From NCBI RefSeq assembly GCF_000282135.1, contig NZ_AKJW01000059.1:1-64000 (forward strand): a DNA stretch of 64,000 nt. The letters are read 5' to 3'. Every line of letters begins with the position of its first letter. Position 1 is the first letter of the stretch. The translations under genes and the position numbers were made by a program. Shown here piece after piece: positions 27,487-35,838 of this stretch. This DNA is from Herbaspirillum sp. CF444 (GTDB lineage: Bacteria; Pseudomonadota; Gammaproteobacteria; Burkholderiales; Burkholderiaceae_D). Under the pieces are notes generated by a model. It was not told where the DNA came from. It made no database searches and saw nothing but the letters and a program-made list of their open reading frames with translations.

Positions 27487-28404
27487 ATGACATCCCGGAC
27501 GCGCACCTCCGCAGAGGCACTCGAAGAACACATCCCCGGCGAGCTGCTGCGAGAACACCGGGCGCAGTCATCCGAAGATGTATTCGTGCAAATATTGTCG
27601 CGCAGCGCCAAACAGGACAGCCTCATCATTCCAGCCGTCCCGGAACCATTGATCGTCTGGATACTTTCCGGCGAGGCGGTAGTCGAGGAGCGTCCATTGG
27701 GAGGGGCATGGCTCGCCAACAGCGTCAAAGCCGGCGATTTTTTTCTGACGACTGCATCCGAACCTACCGAGTTGCGCTGGCAGGCCGGCAACATGCAGCC
27801 GTTCAAGGTAATGCACATTTATATAGGTTTGCTGTTATTGAAACGCATCGTCAGGGAGGTCGGGAACAAAGCGCTCTCCGATTTTGCGTTACGCGAAGTG
27901 TCGGGAGAGAGGGACGAATTGCTATCGGCTCTGCTGCGGTTCATCCAGCGAGAACTGGAGACGCAGCGATCCGTCAGCAGCAGCGCCATTCAAGGCTTGG
28001 CGCAAGCACTCGCCGTCCATCTGGTGCGCACCTACGAAAAGGTGGCGCCGTCTCAGAAAACATTGAGAGGCGGCTTGCCGGCATACAAGCTGCATCGCGT
28101 GTTCGACATGATGAAGGCCGATTTGTCGGATGCGTTCAATCTCGGTCGGTTGGCCGATTTGGCAGACCTCAGTGAATTCCACTTCAGTCGCGTGTTCAAA
28201 CAAGCGACAGGCATGTCGCCGTCACGGTATTTCATTCGCTTGCGCATCGAACAGGCGAAACGTCTTCTACGTGAAAGCGATCATTCGATCATCGATATCG
28301 GCATGGTGGTCGGCTACTCCAGCCCAAGTCATTTTTCTCAGGTATTTCGCAAGGAAACCGGGCTGGCGCCAGGCGAATATCGCGTCATGAACGAGAAAGC
28401 CTGA
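27487..28404 (+). CDS. AraC-family transcriptional regulator
   Basis: 305 residues. The C-terminal AraC DNA-binding domain spans about 200-300, with LGRLADLADLSEFHFSRVFKQATGMSPSRYFIRLRIEQAKRLL and the second helix-turn-helix IIDIGMVVGYSSPSHFSQVFRKETG. The N-terminal part is a divergent sensor domain. It sits between the divergent flavin reductase gene and the SDR at 28536. The SDR is the likely target. Confidence 0.92.
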   Translation: MTSRTRTSAEALEEHIPGELLREHRAQSSEDVFVQILSRSAKQDSLIIPAVPEPLIVWILSGEAVVEERPLGGAWLANSVKAGDFFLTTASEPTELRWQAGNMQPFKVMHIYIGLLLLKRIVREVGNKALSDFALREVSGERDELLSALLRFIQRELETQRSVSSSAIQGLAQALAVHLVRTYEKVAPSQKTLRGGLPAYKLHRVFDMMKADLSDAFNLGRLADLADLSEFHFSRVFKQATGMSPSRYFIRLRIEQAKRLLRESDHSIIDIGMVVGYSSPSHFSQVFRKETGLAPGEYRVMNEKA

Positions 28405-28535
28405 CCCGATAGCAAAATGGCGACAGGTTCCGCAAAGACCCGAGCGACGGTGGACGATGCAAATTGCATCATGAGTCCGTGCTTCAAGCAAACCTGCTGA
28501 AGCATCCTCTTTATCCACCATCGAAAGGAAACATC

Positions 28536-29282
28536 ATGGAACTCAAAGGCAAAGTCGCTCTTGTCACCGGCGCATCGAGCGGTATCGGCGCCGCCACGGC
28601 CAAGAAACTGGCATTTTACGGCGTCAAGGTCGGTCTCGCGGCACGTCGTCTGGATCGCTTGCAATCGCTGGCCGACGAAATCAACGCGGCTGGCGGCGAC
28701 GCTGTTGCGATCGAGATGGACGTGACGGACCAGGCCTCGGTCGACCGGGGCGTGCAGAAGCTGCTGCAGCAATACGGTACGATTGACATCGCGTTTAACA
28801 ACGCCGGACTGATGCCGATTTCCGACATCTCCAGCCTGAAAGTCAACGAGTGGCACCGGATGGTCGATGTCAACCTGAAGGGCTTGCTCAACACGGTGGC
28901 TGCGGTCTTGCCGACCATGCAGGAAAAGAAATCGGGACACATCATCAACACTTCCTCGATCGCCGGGCGCAAGACCTTTCCCGGTCTGGGCGTATATTGT
29001 GCGACCAAGCACGCCGTTGCCGCGTTCTCCGACATCCTGCGCATGGAGGTCGCGCCGAAGTACAACATCCGCGTCACCAGCGTGCAGCCCGGCGCCGTGG
29101 AAAGCGAGCTGTTCGAGCACATCTCCGACGCAAACTATCGCCGGCAGATGGAACAACTCAAAGAGCAGATGACGTTCCTGAAATCTGAAGATATCGCAGA
29201 CTCGATCGTGTTCGCGCTCCAGGCGCCGAACCACGTCGATCTGGCCGAACTCTTCATCATGCCGACCAATCAGCCGTGGTAA
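28536..29282 (+). CDS. Short-chain dehydrogenase/reductase
   Basis: 248 residues from the ATG at 28536, with AAAGGA 6 bases upstream; a longer in-frame start at 28464 lacks an RBS. TGASSGIGAA is near 12-21, NNAGLM near 90-95 and YCATKHAVAAF near 155-165. It is a close paralogue of the SDR at 26024, sharing the ARRLDRLQ stretch, LMPIS/MPLSK after NNAG and PGAVESEL near the end. It is downstream of an AraC gene, with a 131-bp gap. NADP-dependent reduction of a carbonyl is likely. The substrate is unknown. Confidence 0.92.
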   Translation: MELKGKVALVTGASSGIGAATAKKLAFYGVKVGLAARRLDRLQSLADEINAAGGDAVAIEMDVTDQASVDRGVQKLLQQYGTIDIAFNNAGLMPISDISSLKVNEWHRMVDVNLKGLLNTVAAVLPTMQEKKSGHIINTSSIAGRKTFPGLGVYCATKHAVAAFSDILRMEVAPKYNIRVTSVQPGAVESELFEHISDANYRRQMEQLKEQMTFLKSEDIADSIVFALQAPNHVDLAELFIMPTNQPW

Positions 29283-29422
29283 GCCGGATGCTCCTTCCGG
29301 GCGTATCCGGAGCGCATCTCGCAGCTACTGATGAAATGCATTCCAATCAATAGCGACGATGACGGACTTCATCGGGTCCGTCATCGTCATGCCGGAAGGA
29401 AGCTGAATTAGTGCTTGACGAT

Positions 29423-29440
29423 CTACCTACTAAAAGGTAG
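29423..29440. promoter_or_regulatory. TetR operator, site 1
   Basis: CTACCTACTAAAAGGTAG, with CTACC/GGTAG arms. It overlaps the spacer of a candidate promoter (TTGACG at 29415-29420, TAGGCT near 29438), ten bases before the TetR start. The site at 30081, read on the other strand, differs at only two of 18 positions. Confidence 0.72.
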
Positions 29441-29449
29441 GCTTCGCAC

Positions 29450-30043
29450 ATGAACGATGCATCCAATACATCCAACACCGCCGACAGCATCTTGCGATGC
29501 GCGCAATCGCTGATCGTCGCCGGCGGCTACAACGGCTTCAGCTATGCCGACATAGCGAAGGTCATCGGTATCCGCAACGCCAGCATTCACCATCATTTCC
29601 CGAGCAAAGCCATTCTCGTGCGCACGCTGGTGGCGCGGTATCGCGAGGAGATGCAGGCCGGGATCGCCAATCTGGAACAGGGCATTTCGGACCCGCTTGA
29701 GCAACTCCGCGCCTATGCCGGGTATTGGGAAACCTGTATCGCCGACGCGTCCTCTTCCTTCTGCGTCTGCGCCTTGCTGGCGAGCGAAATGCCGATTCTT
29801 CCCGAAGAAATCGCGTTGGAAGTAAAAGCGCATTTCCGGGTGCTGTCGACCTGGCTGGCCGCCGTCTTCGCACGCGGCGCAAAACAAGGCCGCCTGCAAC
29901 TGACCGAGCCGGCCGCGGTGGAGGCGGACATATTCATGGCGGCCGTCCACGGCGCCATGCTCTCGGCACGCGCCTTTGGGGATGCCGGGATGTTCGCCGC
30001 CATCGTCAATCCGGTCCTGGCGCGCGTCGTTCGCCGGGACTGA
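29450..30043 (+). CDS. TetR-family transcriptional repressor
   Basis: 197 residues. The N-terminal TetR helix-turn-helix is GGYNGFSYADIAKVIGIRNASIHHHFPSKAILV near 24-56; a helical ligand-binding domain follows. The gene lies between two near-identical operator-like palindromes, one in its own promoter and one ahead of the membrane-protein gene at 30188. This predicts autorepression and control of the downstream gene by an unknown ligand. RBS complementarity is weak, and the mRNA may be nearly leaderless if the predicted promoter is right. Confidence 0.92.
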   Translation: MNDASNTSNTADSILRCAQSLIVAGGYNGFSYADIAKVIGIRNASIHHHFPSKAILVRTLVARYREEMQAGIANLEQGISDPLEQLRAYAGYWETCIADASSSFCVCALLASEMPILPEEIALEVKAHFRVLSTWLAAVFARGAKQGRLQLTEPAAVEADIFMAAVHGAMLSARAFGDAGMFAAIVNPVLARVVRRD

Positions 30044-30080
30044 TGCGATGGATGACTGTTGCAACGTTCGGCCATTTTGT

Positions 30081-30098
30081 CTACCGATTAGTAGGTAG
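30081..30098. promoter_or_regulatory. TetR operator, site 2
   Basis: CTACCGATTAGTAGGTAG. Its reverse complement matches site 1 at 16 of 18 positions. It lies 90 bp upstream of the membrane-protein start, where a promoter would be expected. Confidence 0.72.
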
Positions 30099-30187
30099 TT
30101 TTTGATGGTTTCAGTGCAAGGATGGCTCTTCCGGAACAGGGTGGACGCTTTCCTTGAATATTTCATTTTTTGATAAAGGATCGCACC

Positions 30188-30676
30188 ATGTTTGGAATTT
30201 CTCCCCTCGGCTGGGTTCACACGCTAGGCAGTCTTCCTGCCATTCCGGCGGCTGTGTATATGTTTGCGCGCTACGGACGGATCGTGCCGCGTTCAGGAGC
30301 CGGCGGCATCTATTTCGTTTCGATGCTGATCGGCGCCCTCAGTGTTTTCCTGGTGGCCCATCAACCGGTCAGTTATGGCATCGCCGTGGCGACGCTGGTC
30401 TTTCTTCTTGCGGGTTACGGCGTGGGGAAAATTTCGAAGGGAGGTGGTGTGGCGGCCTATGCGGAAACAGTCTTCCTGACCATGACCACGTTCCTGCTGA
30501 TGGTGCCGACCGTCACCGAAACCTTGCGTCGCGTGCCGGATGGACACCCCTTCGTCACCGATATGAAATCGCCGCTGCTGCTCGGATTTCAGGCAAGCCT
30601 CGTCGTCATGCTGGTTGTCGGACTGAGCATACAGATCCTGTATTTGCGCAGGAAAGGCAAAGCCGCAGCGGTCTGA
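30188..30676 (+). CDS. Four-helix membrane protein, probable TetR target
   Basis: 162 residues from the ATG at 30188 (AAAGGA 7 bases upstream). Hydrophobic segments lie near 5-25, 40-57, 62-80 and 133-155, with a longer loop holding TETLRRVPDGHPFVTDMKSP. I do not recognise a named family; it resembles small proteobacterial inner-membrane proteins of unknown role. The TetR-type palindrome upstream suggests induction together with relief of TetR repression. A small ORF follows 41 bases downstream and may be co-transcribed. Confidence 0.75.
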   Translation: MFGISPLGWVHTLGSLPAIPAAVYMFARYGRIVPRSGAGGIYFVSMLIGALSVFLVAHQPVSYGIAVATLVFLLAGYGVGKISKGGGVAAYAETVFLTMTTFLLMVPTVTETLRRVPDGHPFVTDMKSPLLLGFQASLVVMLVVGLSIQILYLRRKGKAAAV

Positions 30677-30717
30677 GGCAAATTGTTTGGCGTTGATGGT
30701 TTTCAAGGAGAAAGAGC

Positions 30718-30927
30718 ATGGCGCGCAACCCGGTCAACCCCGTTCGTCCTGTCGATCCCGTCGGCGCCGTGAGGCGGGTGGACAGCGGCTCCACCTATTA
30801 TCGCCATCTGGAGCTGTGGCGGATCACCTCCGAGGTATCTGCTGCCGAGCGGCGGGCGAAAGAACCGCGGACCGGGGGCGGGGATTTCTCCCGGGTTTTG
30901 TCCGCCGCCGCGGATACTGAATCCTGA
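30718..30927 (+). CDS. Small basic Pro/Val-repeat protein, 69 aa
   Basis: AAGGAGAAAG lies directly before the ATG, one of the best RBS sites in the window, so translation is likely. The first 17 residues carry the periodic pattern NPV-NPV-RPV-DPV, then a charged, probably helical part (YYRHLELWRITSEVSAAERRAKEP) and a disordered tail. There is no signal peptide or membrane segment. It is probably co-transcribed with the membrane protein. I do not recognise a family. Confidence 0.6.
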   Translation: MARNPVNPVRPVDPVGAVRRVDSGSTYYRHLELWRITSEVSAAERRAKEPRTGGGDFSRVLSAAADTES

Positions 30928-31233
30928 TATGCGGTCTTGATGTCGCGTTGCAAAAGAACTCGATCCGGATTGCTTGAAAACTCTGCTTATTTTGAGTTAT
31001 AAATTTTCTAAAGCATATTTGATAAGAAAAATTAAAATATAAAGATATTTATGCTTTTAAAGTGCCTAGATTCCATCAATACGGCAGCACTATCTGCAGC
31101 TGAATCGCTACTATATTCATCAAATTGGAAGCGCTGCAGCAAGAATCCTCCACCGTAGGGAACCCATTCCGGGTGATGCCGCGGGGGCCGGCAAGCGCGT
31201 GCTTCCGTCCTGCTTCTCTCACCTGGAATTCTC
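30928..31233 (+). other. AT-rich intergenic region upstream of the EamA transporter
   Basis: About 306 bp. Its middle (roughly 30970-31060) is far more AT-rich than the surroundings, with TTATAAATTTTCTAAAGC and AAAATATAAAGATATTTATG. This suits promoter elements or a nucleoid-protein binding tract. I see no ORF, tRNA or repeat in it. Confidence 0.6.
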
Positions 31234-32175
31234 ATGTCGCCCAGTCGTCCGCTCGCCGATTTAAAACAAACAAAAACCATCAGCGGCCCGTTCCTGTCGT
31301 GCGTCGTGCTGGCGATCTGCATCTGGGGCGGCAACTGGCCGGTGATGAAATTCGGCAGCCAATACATCCCGCCGCTATGGTTCGCCGCCAGCCGTTTCGT
31401 TTCCGCGGCCTTGCTGAGCTTTGTCATCGCCGCCGCCATCGGCAAACTGCGCCTGCCGCGCCGTGAAGAATGGCCGGTAGTGCTAGGTGTCGGTATTTTG
31501 CAGATGGGTTTGTTCACGGCGCTGGTTACCGGCGCGCTGCATTTCGTGATGCCGGGCCGGGCTTCGCTGATTGCTTACGCCACTTCCATCTGGGTGGTGC
31601 CGGGCGCCGCGCTGGTGCTCAAGCAGCGTCTCAGCGGGCAGCAGCAACTGGCGACCGTCTTCAGCTATGTCGGCATGGCCATCGTGGTGTTGCCGGCGTT
31701 GCTGCACGCCGACCTGCACGGCATGATCGGCTATCTGATGCTGGGCGCGGCCTCGCTGTCGTGGGCCATCAATATCTTGCAGATCAAATCGACCAAGGGC
31801 GTGAAACTCGACTTCGACTTGCTGCCCTGGCAGACGTTGGTGGCGGCGGTGCCGCTGACCATGCTGGCGCTGGCCGTCGACGGCGCGCCGACCTTCCTGG
31901 CCGAATCGCATTCCTGGTATGTGATCGCCTACACCGGTCCGCTGGCGACGGCGATGACCTTCCTGATCGTGCTGCAAATGACGCAGCGCCTGTCGCCGGT
32001 GACGGTGTCGGTATGCATGCTGGGCGTGCCGGTTGTCGGCATCACGCTGTCGTCGCTCATCTTCGGCGAAGCGCTGTCCGCCGATTTGTTGATGGGCGTG
32101 GCGCTGATCTGCCTGGGCTTGCTGATTCCGGCATTGCCGCGCCTGTCGTGGCGCCGTAGCCCCGGGATATCCTGA
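31234..32175 (+). CDS. EamA/DMT-family transporter
   Basis: 313 residues with about ten hydrophobic helices arranged as two EamA repeats (near 20-150 and 160-300). The first helix GGNWPVMKFGSQYIPPLWFAASRF carries the typical DMT N-terminal pattern. The second repeat begins MLGAASLSWAINILQIK. Relatives export amino acids or metabolites. It is adjacent to, and converges with, the aminotransferase gene, so export of an amino acid is possible but unproven. Confidence 0.88.
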   Translation: MSPSRPLADLKQTKTISGPFLSCVVLAICIWGGNWPVMKFGSQYIPPLWFAASRFVSAALLSFVIAAAIGKLRLPRREEWPVVLGVGILQMGLFTALVTGALHFVMPGRASLIAYATSIWVVPGAALVLKQRLSGQQQLATVFSYVGMAIVVLPALLHADLHGMIGYLMLGAASLSWAINILQIKSTKGVKLDFDLLPWQTLVAAVPLTMLALAVDGAPTFLAESHSWYVIAYTGPLATAMTFLIVLQMTQRLSPVTVSVCMLGVPVVGITLSSLIFGEALSADLLMGVALICLGLLIPALPRLSWRRSPGIS

Positions 32176-32214
32176 GGGGCGCCGCTTGACGACCGCGCCC
32201 GCCAAACAAGTGCA

Positions 32215-33438
32215 CTAGCGGAGGGACGAACAAAAACCCTTCATGGCTTCGCATGCCGCCTTGAGCGAGGTTTCATGCAGGGCATAGGCGATGCGTACGT
32301 AGGGGCCGAGTCCGAATGCGCTTCCCGGCATCACGGCGACGTTGGCCTCTTCCAGCAGAGCGATGGAGAAGTCTTCATCGGTCCCGATGAGCATGCCGGC
32401 CGGCGTCCGCTTGCCGATCAATTCCTTGCACGAAGCGAACACATAAAAGGCGCCGCCCGGCACCGGACAACTCAGTCCCGGGATCTCGTTGAGCAATGTC
32501 ACCAGCAAATCGCGGCGCTGTTCGAAGGTGTTGCGCATGCCTTCCAATACGTCGCGCGGCCCCGACAAGGCTGCTGCTGCGGCAAACTGCGACACGGAAC
32601 TCGCGCCGGAAGTCTGTTGCCCTTGCAGCTTGGTCATCGCATCGATCAGCCAACGCGGACCGGCGGCAAATCCGATGCGCCAGCCCGTCATGGCAAAGGC
32701 TTTCGAGACGCCGTTCATCGTCAGGGTCCGGCTTTGCAGCGCGGGTTCCACCTGCGCCAGCGTATGGAACCTGGCGGCATCAAAGATCAGGTGTTCATAA
32801 ATGTCATCGGCCAGGATGAGGACGTGTTCATGTTTCAGCAACACCTGCGCCAGCGCCTGCAGCTCGCTCTCGGTATAGACCGCGCCGGTCGGATTGGAGG
32901 GGGAGTTGATGAGCAGCCATCTGGTCGACGGCGTGATGGCCTTTTCCAGGGCTGCCGCCGTCAGCTTGAAGCCGTCGCTTTCCGGGCAATCGACGATGAC
33001 GGATTTGCCTCCGGACAGCTGCACCATCTCCGGATAGCTGACCCAGTATGGCGCGGGAATGATGACTTCATCGCCTTCGTTGAGGGTTGCCGCAAGCGCA
33101 TTGAACAACACTTGCTTGCCTCCCGTACCGACGATGGTGTCTTGCCAGGTGACGTTCAGTCCGTTCTCGTTGCGGAATTTTCCGGCGACGGCTTCGCGCA
33201 ATTCGCGCGTGCCTGCCACCTGTGTATAGCGGGTATGGCCGGTGCGAATTCCCATGATCGCGGCTTCGCAAATATGCGGGGGAGTGGCAAAGTCCGGTTC
33301 GCCGGCATTGAGCGAAATGATGGCGGCGCCGGCGGCGCGTCGCACCGCCACGCGATCCATCATTTTGTAGGTGGCAGACGGTTTTGCGCCGGCGAGGTTT
33401 TTGTTGAGCCGTTCGATGGCTGGTTTGGCGTTTGACAT
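32215..33438 (-). CDS. Class I pyridoxal-phosphate aminotransferase (aspartate-aminotransferase-like)
   Basis: 407 residues from the ATG at 33438 (GGAGAGAAG 6-14 bases upstream). The fold-type I motifs include LNAGEPDFATPPHI near 45-58, NSPSNPTGAVY near 176-186, ADDIYEHLIF near 206-215 and the PLP Lys in SKAFAMTGWRIGF near 240-252. It belongs to the prokaryotic AspC-Ib/PatA group, which transaminates aspartate, glutamate, tyrosine or phenylalanine. Its place downstream of an RraA aldolase gene suggests it converts an imported amino acid to the 2-oxo acid that RraA cleaves. A truncated RraA remnant lies between the two genes. Confidence 0.9.
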   Translation of the reverse strand: MSNAKPAIERLNKNLAGAKPSATYKMMDRVAVRRAAGAAIISLNAGEPDFATPPHICEAAIMGIRTGHTRYTQVAGTRELREAVAGKFRNENGLNVTWQDTIVGTGGKQVLFNALAATLNEGDEVIIPAPYWVSYPEMVQLSGGKSVIVDCPESDGFKLTAAALEKAITPSTRWLLINSPSNPTGAVYTESELQALAQVLLKHEHVLILADDIYEHLIFDAARFHTLAQVEPALQSRTLTMNGVSKAFAMTGWRIGFAAGPRWLIDAMTKLQGQQTSGASSVSQFAAAAALSGPRDVLEGMRNTFEQRRDLLVTLLNEIPGLSCPVPGGAFYVFASCKELIGKRTPAGMLIGTDEDFSIALLEEANVAVMPGSAFGLGPYVRIAYALHETSLKAACEAMKGFCSSLR

Positions 33439-33493
33439 GTTGATGCTTCTCTCCAAGAGTATTAATTTGGCCGCGCCCGGCGGAGAGCGGGTC

Positions 33494-33598
33494 TCAGGGG
33501 GAAGCGGCGACTTTGTCGGCCGGGCCAAGGATATCCGGCGCATCGGAAACCGAGTTCGTGTCGACGGAGGCCAGGCGATCCAGGATGGGTTTGGACAT
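33494..33598 (-). pseudogene. Truncated RraA-family N-terminal remnant (stub A)
   Basis: An ATG-initiated frame of 34 codons ends in TGA. It encodes ILDRLASVDTNSVSDAPDILG, which aligns with the N-terminus of the RraA gene at 37621 (LLERLSALDSNTISDALDFLG), with D-[TS]-N-[ST]-[VI]-S-D-A in common. The rest of the domain is missing. It lies 15 bases after the intact RraA stop and 55 bases before the aminotransferase start. It looks like what remains of another rraA copy after deletion. Expression as a short peptide is possible but has no clear RBS. Confidence 0.7.
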
Positions 33599-33613
33599 GA
33601 AATGCAATACCGG

Positions 33614-34276
33614 CTACGCCTTGCGCTGCAAGGTGTGGTAACCGAGCAGGGCGCGCGCCTCTCCCAGCGTCTTGCCTTCCGCAATATGCCGGCGGATCGC
33701 CGATTCGCTGGTTTCGATCTTGTGGGCCAGCTCGGCAACTTCCTGTGCGCGTGCGCGCGGCACCACGACTACGCCGTTTGCATCGGCGACGACGATGTCG
33801 CGTGCCACGACGCGGACCGTGCCGATGGAAACCGGCGTATTGACGGTATCGACCTGGACGCGGTCCTTGCCGGTGCGCATGAAGCGCCCGCGCGTGAACA
33901 TCGGATACCGGTCCGACAAGGCGCGATTGACGTCGCGGCATACGCCGTCGATCACGGTGCCGGCGATCTTTCGGATCGACGCGTACTGGGACATGATGTC
34001 GCCCCACACCGTGCAGTCCGCGCGGCCGTCGTTGTCGATGACGATGATGTCGCCTTCCGCCACGTCATCGATGAAATCGCCGACGCTGCCCGGCGGCACG
34101 CTGGCCGAAACATAGCGCACGGTAAAGGCCGGACCGACGACGGGCGTCGTGTAATTGTCCAGGGGCATGATGCCGAGGCATTGGCCCGGCAATCCCAATT
34201 TATCCATTGCATCCGACACGCCCGGCGTGTCCAGATCTTCGAACAACGCGACCAGTTTCTTGTCCTCTTGCTTCAT
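33614..34276 (-). CDS. RraA/HMG-aldolase-family protein, copy 1
   Basis: 220 residues. The ATG at 34276 is chosen because GGAGA lies 6 bases upstream and would overlap the codons of the in-frame ATG at 34288. Conserved residues are SDAMDKLG near 21-28, WGD 91-93 and the metal-binding Arg114-Asp115 (CRDVNR), as in LigK Arg123-Asp124. Family members cleave 4-hydroxy-4-methyl-2-oxoglutarate or related oxo acids and decarboxylate oxaloacetate; RraA of E. coli, an RNase E inhibitor, lacks this activity. Keeping the Arg-Asp pair and the catabolic context favour an enzyme. It is divergent from LysR, with a palindromic box between. Confidence 0.85.
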   Translation of the reverse strand: MKQEDKKLVALFEDLDTPGVSDAMDKLGLPGQCLGIMPLDNYTTPVVGPAFTVRYVSASVPPGSVGDFIDDVAEGDIIVIDNDGRADCTVWGDIMSQYASIRKIAGTVIDGVCRDVNRALSDRYPMFTRGRFMRTGKDRVQVDTVNTPVSIGTVRVVARDIVVADANGVVVVPRARAQEVAELAHKIETSESAIRRHIAEGKTLGEARALLGYHTLQRKA

Positions 34277-34352
34277 GTTTATCTCCATTAAAAACTTGAA
34301 TCGGCATCTCGCTAAATCAGCGCAATGTGGTTACTATCGGAGCTAAGCAGCT

Positions 34353-34368
34353 ATATGTAAATTCTTAT
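34353..34368. promoter_or_regulatory. Palindromic LysR-type box, copy 2 (ATATG-TAAATT-CTTAT)
   Basis: It lies 39 bp before the LysR start and 77 bp before RraA copy 1, in their 130-bp divergent gap. It matches the boxes at 22159, 40873 and 41134. Confidence 0.7.
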
Positions 34369-34406
34369 TCTTTTAATGCTTCATTAAGAAATTCCTATAG
34401 AAAATC

Positions 34407-35330
34407 ATGATCAATTTCCGACTCCTCCGGCATCTGTGGATGTTCCTCGCGGTCGCCGAAGAACAGAGTTTCAGCCGCGCCGCTCGCCGGCTCGGCATGT
34501 CGCAGCCGCCGCTGACCGAGAACATCCAGGTGCTGGAACAGGCGCTCAAGATCAAGCTGTTCGATCGCTCGCGCAGAGGCGCGCAACTCACCCCTGCAGG
34601 AGCGGCGATTTTTCCTTCCGTGAAAAAATTTGTCGAGCAGATGAAGAGCCTCGAGTTCGCGGTCGCGGAAGCGGCAGCAGGACAAACGGGCACACTCACG
34701 ATCGGCGCGATCAGTTTTGCCTTGCTGAATAATCTGCCGCCAGTCCTCGACAAGTTCCGGGTGGAGCGGCCAGAGATGACAATCGCGGTAAAAGAAATTG
34801 ATAGCGTAAGCGCAGTCCCTATGCTTATGTCAGGGGACATTGACATCGCGTTTGCGCGCCTGGAAGGGGATCTGGGACCGACCATCAAGTCTGTTCCTTT
34901 GGCGGAAGACAGATTGGCAGTGGCCATGCCTAAGACACATCGGTTTGCTTCTGCAACCCGGATCAGGCTTTCATCGTTGGCGGCTGATGATTTCGTGATG
35001 TTTTCACGTGAACTCAGTCCGGTATATTTTGACTGCCTGATCAGCGCATGCCGGGCAAGCGGTTTTTCTCCGAGGGTATTGCATGAAGTGAGGACGGTAT
35101 CGTCCCAGATCGCTTTTGTAGGTTGCGGCCAAGGTATCGCATTGGTGCCTGCATTAATGAAGAAGCTTGCTCCCGAAAACGTAGTCGTTCGTCCGCTGAA
35201 GGAATTGGTCAACGTCGTGACAACGGCGATGGCTTGGGACACGTCGCGCAATAATCCCTTCATCGAACAATTCATCACCGTTCTTACTGCAATGAAGTCG
35301 ACAAAAAAGGGAGCGGCGGAGCCGATTTGA
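34407..35330 (+). CDS. LysR-family regulator of the RraA/ABC region
   Basis: 307 residues. The helix-turn-helix is FLAVAEEQSFSRAARRLGMSQPPLTENIQVLEQAL near 14-48, and the effector domain starts near 92 (LTIGAISFALLNNLPP). The SQPPLT pattern resembles BenM/CatR-type aromatic or acid regulators. It is divergent from RraA copy 1 and convergent with the seven-gene ABC operon. Boxes in front of its own gene, RraA copies 1 and 3 and the ABC operon suggest it is the regulon controller, though the LysR at 22222 has a similar box. Confidence 0.92.
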   Translation: MINFRLLRHLWMFLAVAEEQSFSRAARRLGMSQPPLTENIQVLEQALKIKLFDRSRRGAQLTPAGAAIFPSVKKFVEQMKSLEFAVAEAAAGQTGTLTIGAISFALLNNLPPVLDKFRVERPEMTIAVKEIDSVSAVPMLMSGDIDIAFARLEGDLGPTIKSVPLAEDRLAVAMPKTHRFASATRIRLSSLAADDFVMFSRELSPVYFDCLISACRASGFSPRVLHEVRTVSSQIAFVGCGQGIALVPALMKKLAPENVVVRPLKELVNVVTTAMAWDTSRNNPFIEQFITVLTAMKSTKKGAAEPI

Positions 35331-35373
35331 GCTCGCAATTCGTCGGCGCCGTCCCTGGAATTACTTTAATCGA

Positions 35374-35838
35374 TCATGCCGGTCGTATCTTGAAGAACAC
35401 CTCTATCTCAACGCTCATTCCATGAGGAAGAGAGCTCATTCCCACTGCAGTTCTTACGTGACGTCCCTTATTCCCTAAGACTTCTACGAAGAGATCGGAG
35501 CAGCCGTCAATGACGTTAAAATGTCTGGTAAATTCAGCGGATGCATTCACCATGCCGAAGACCCGAATAACCGCATCAATGCGACTCAGTTCTCCTAACG
35601 CTTCTTTGGCGGTGGCCAGAATATTTAATCCCGTCAACCGCGCACCGGCATAGCCACGTTCGATGTCTTCATCACACTCTATACGCCCGGTTAGATAGGC
35701 CTTCTCATCAATACGTGGCCCATGACCAGCCAGATAAAGGACGGATCCTTCTATTCGATAATGCATATACGTACCATTTGCAGGCTGCATTATTGGCAAA
35801 GCCCACCCCAATTGATGAAGGCGTTGTTCAGGACTCAT
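35374..35838 (-). CDS. RidA/YjgF-family protein
   Basis: 154 residues. The family core is GSVLYLAGHGPRIDEKAYLTGRI near 31-53, followed by LNILATAKEALGELSRIDAVIRVFGMVNA near 72-100. The C-terminal GKGRHVRTAVGMSSLPHGMSVEIEVFFK carries the active-site Arg (RTAVG, near 128-132). RidA proteins hydrolyse reactive enamine/imine intermediates released by PLP dehydratases. It overlaps the dehydratase gene by ATGA, so the two are translationally coupled. This pairing supports a dehydratase/deaminase step in the pathway. Confidence 0.88.
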   Translation of the reverse strand: MSPEQRLHQLGWALPIMQPANGTYMHYRIEGSVLYLAGHGPRIDEKAYLTGRIECDEDIERGYAGARLTGLNILATAKEALGELSRIDAVIRVFGMVNASAEFTRHFNVIDGCSDLFVEVLGNKGRHVRTAVGMSSLPHGMSVEIEVFFKIRPA

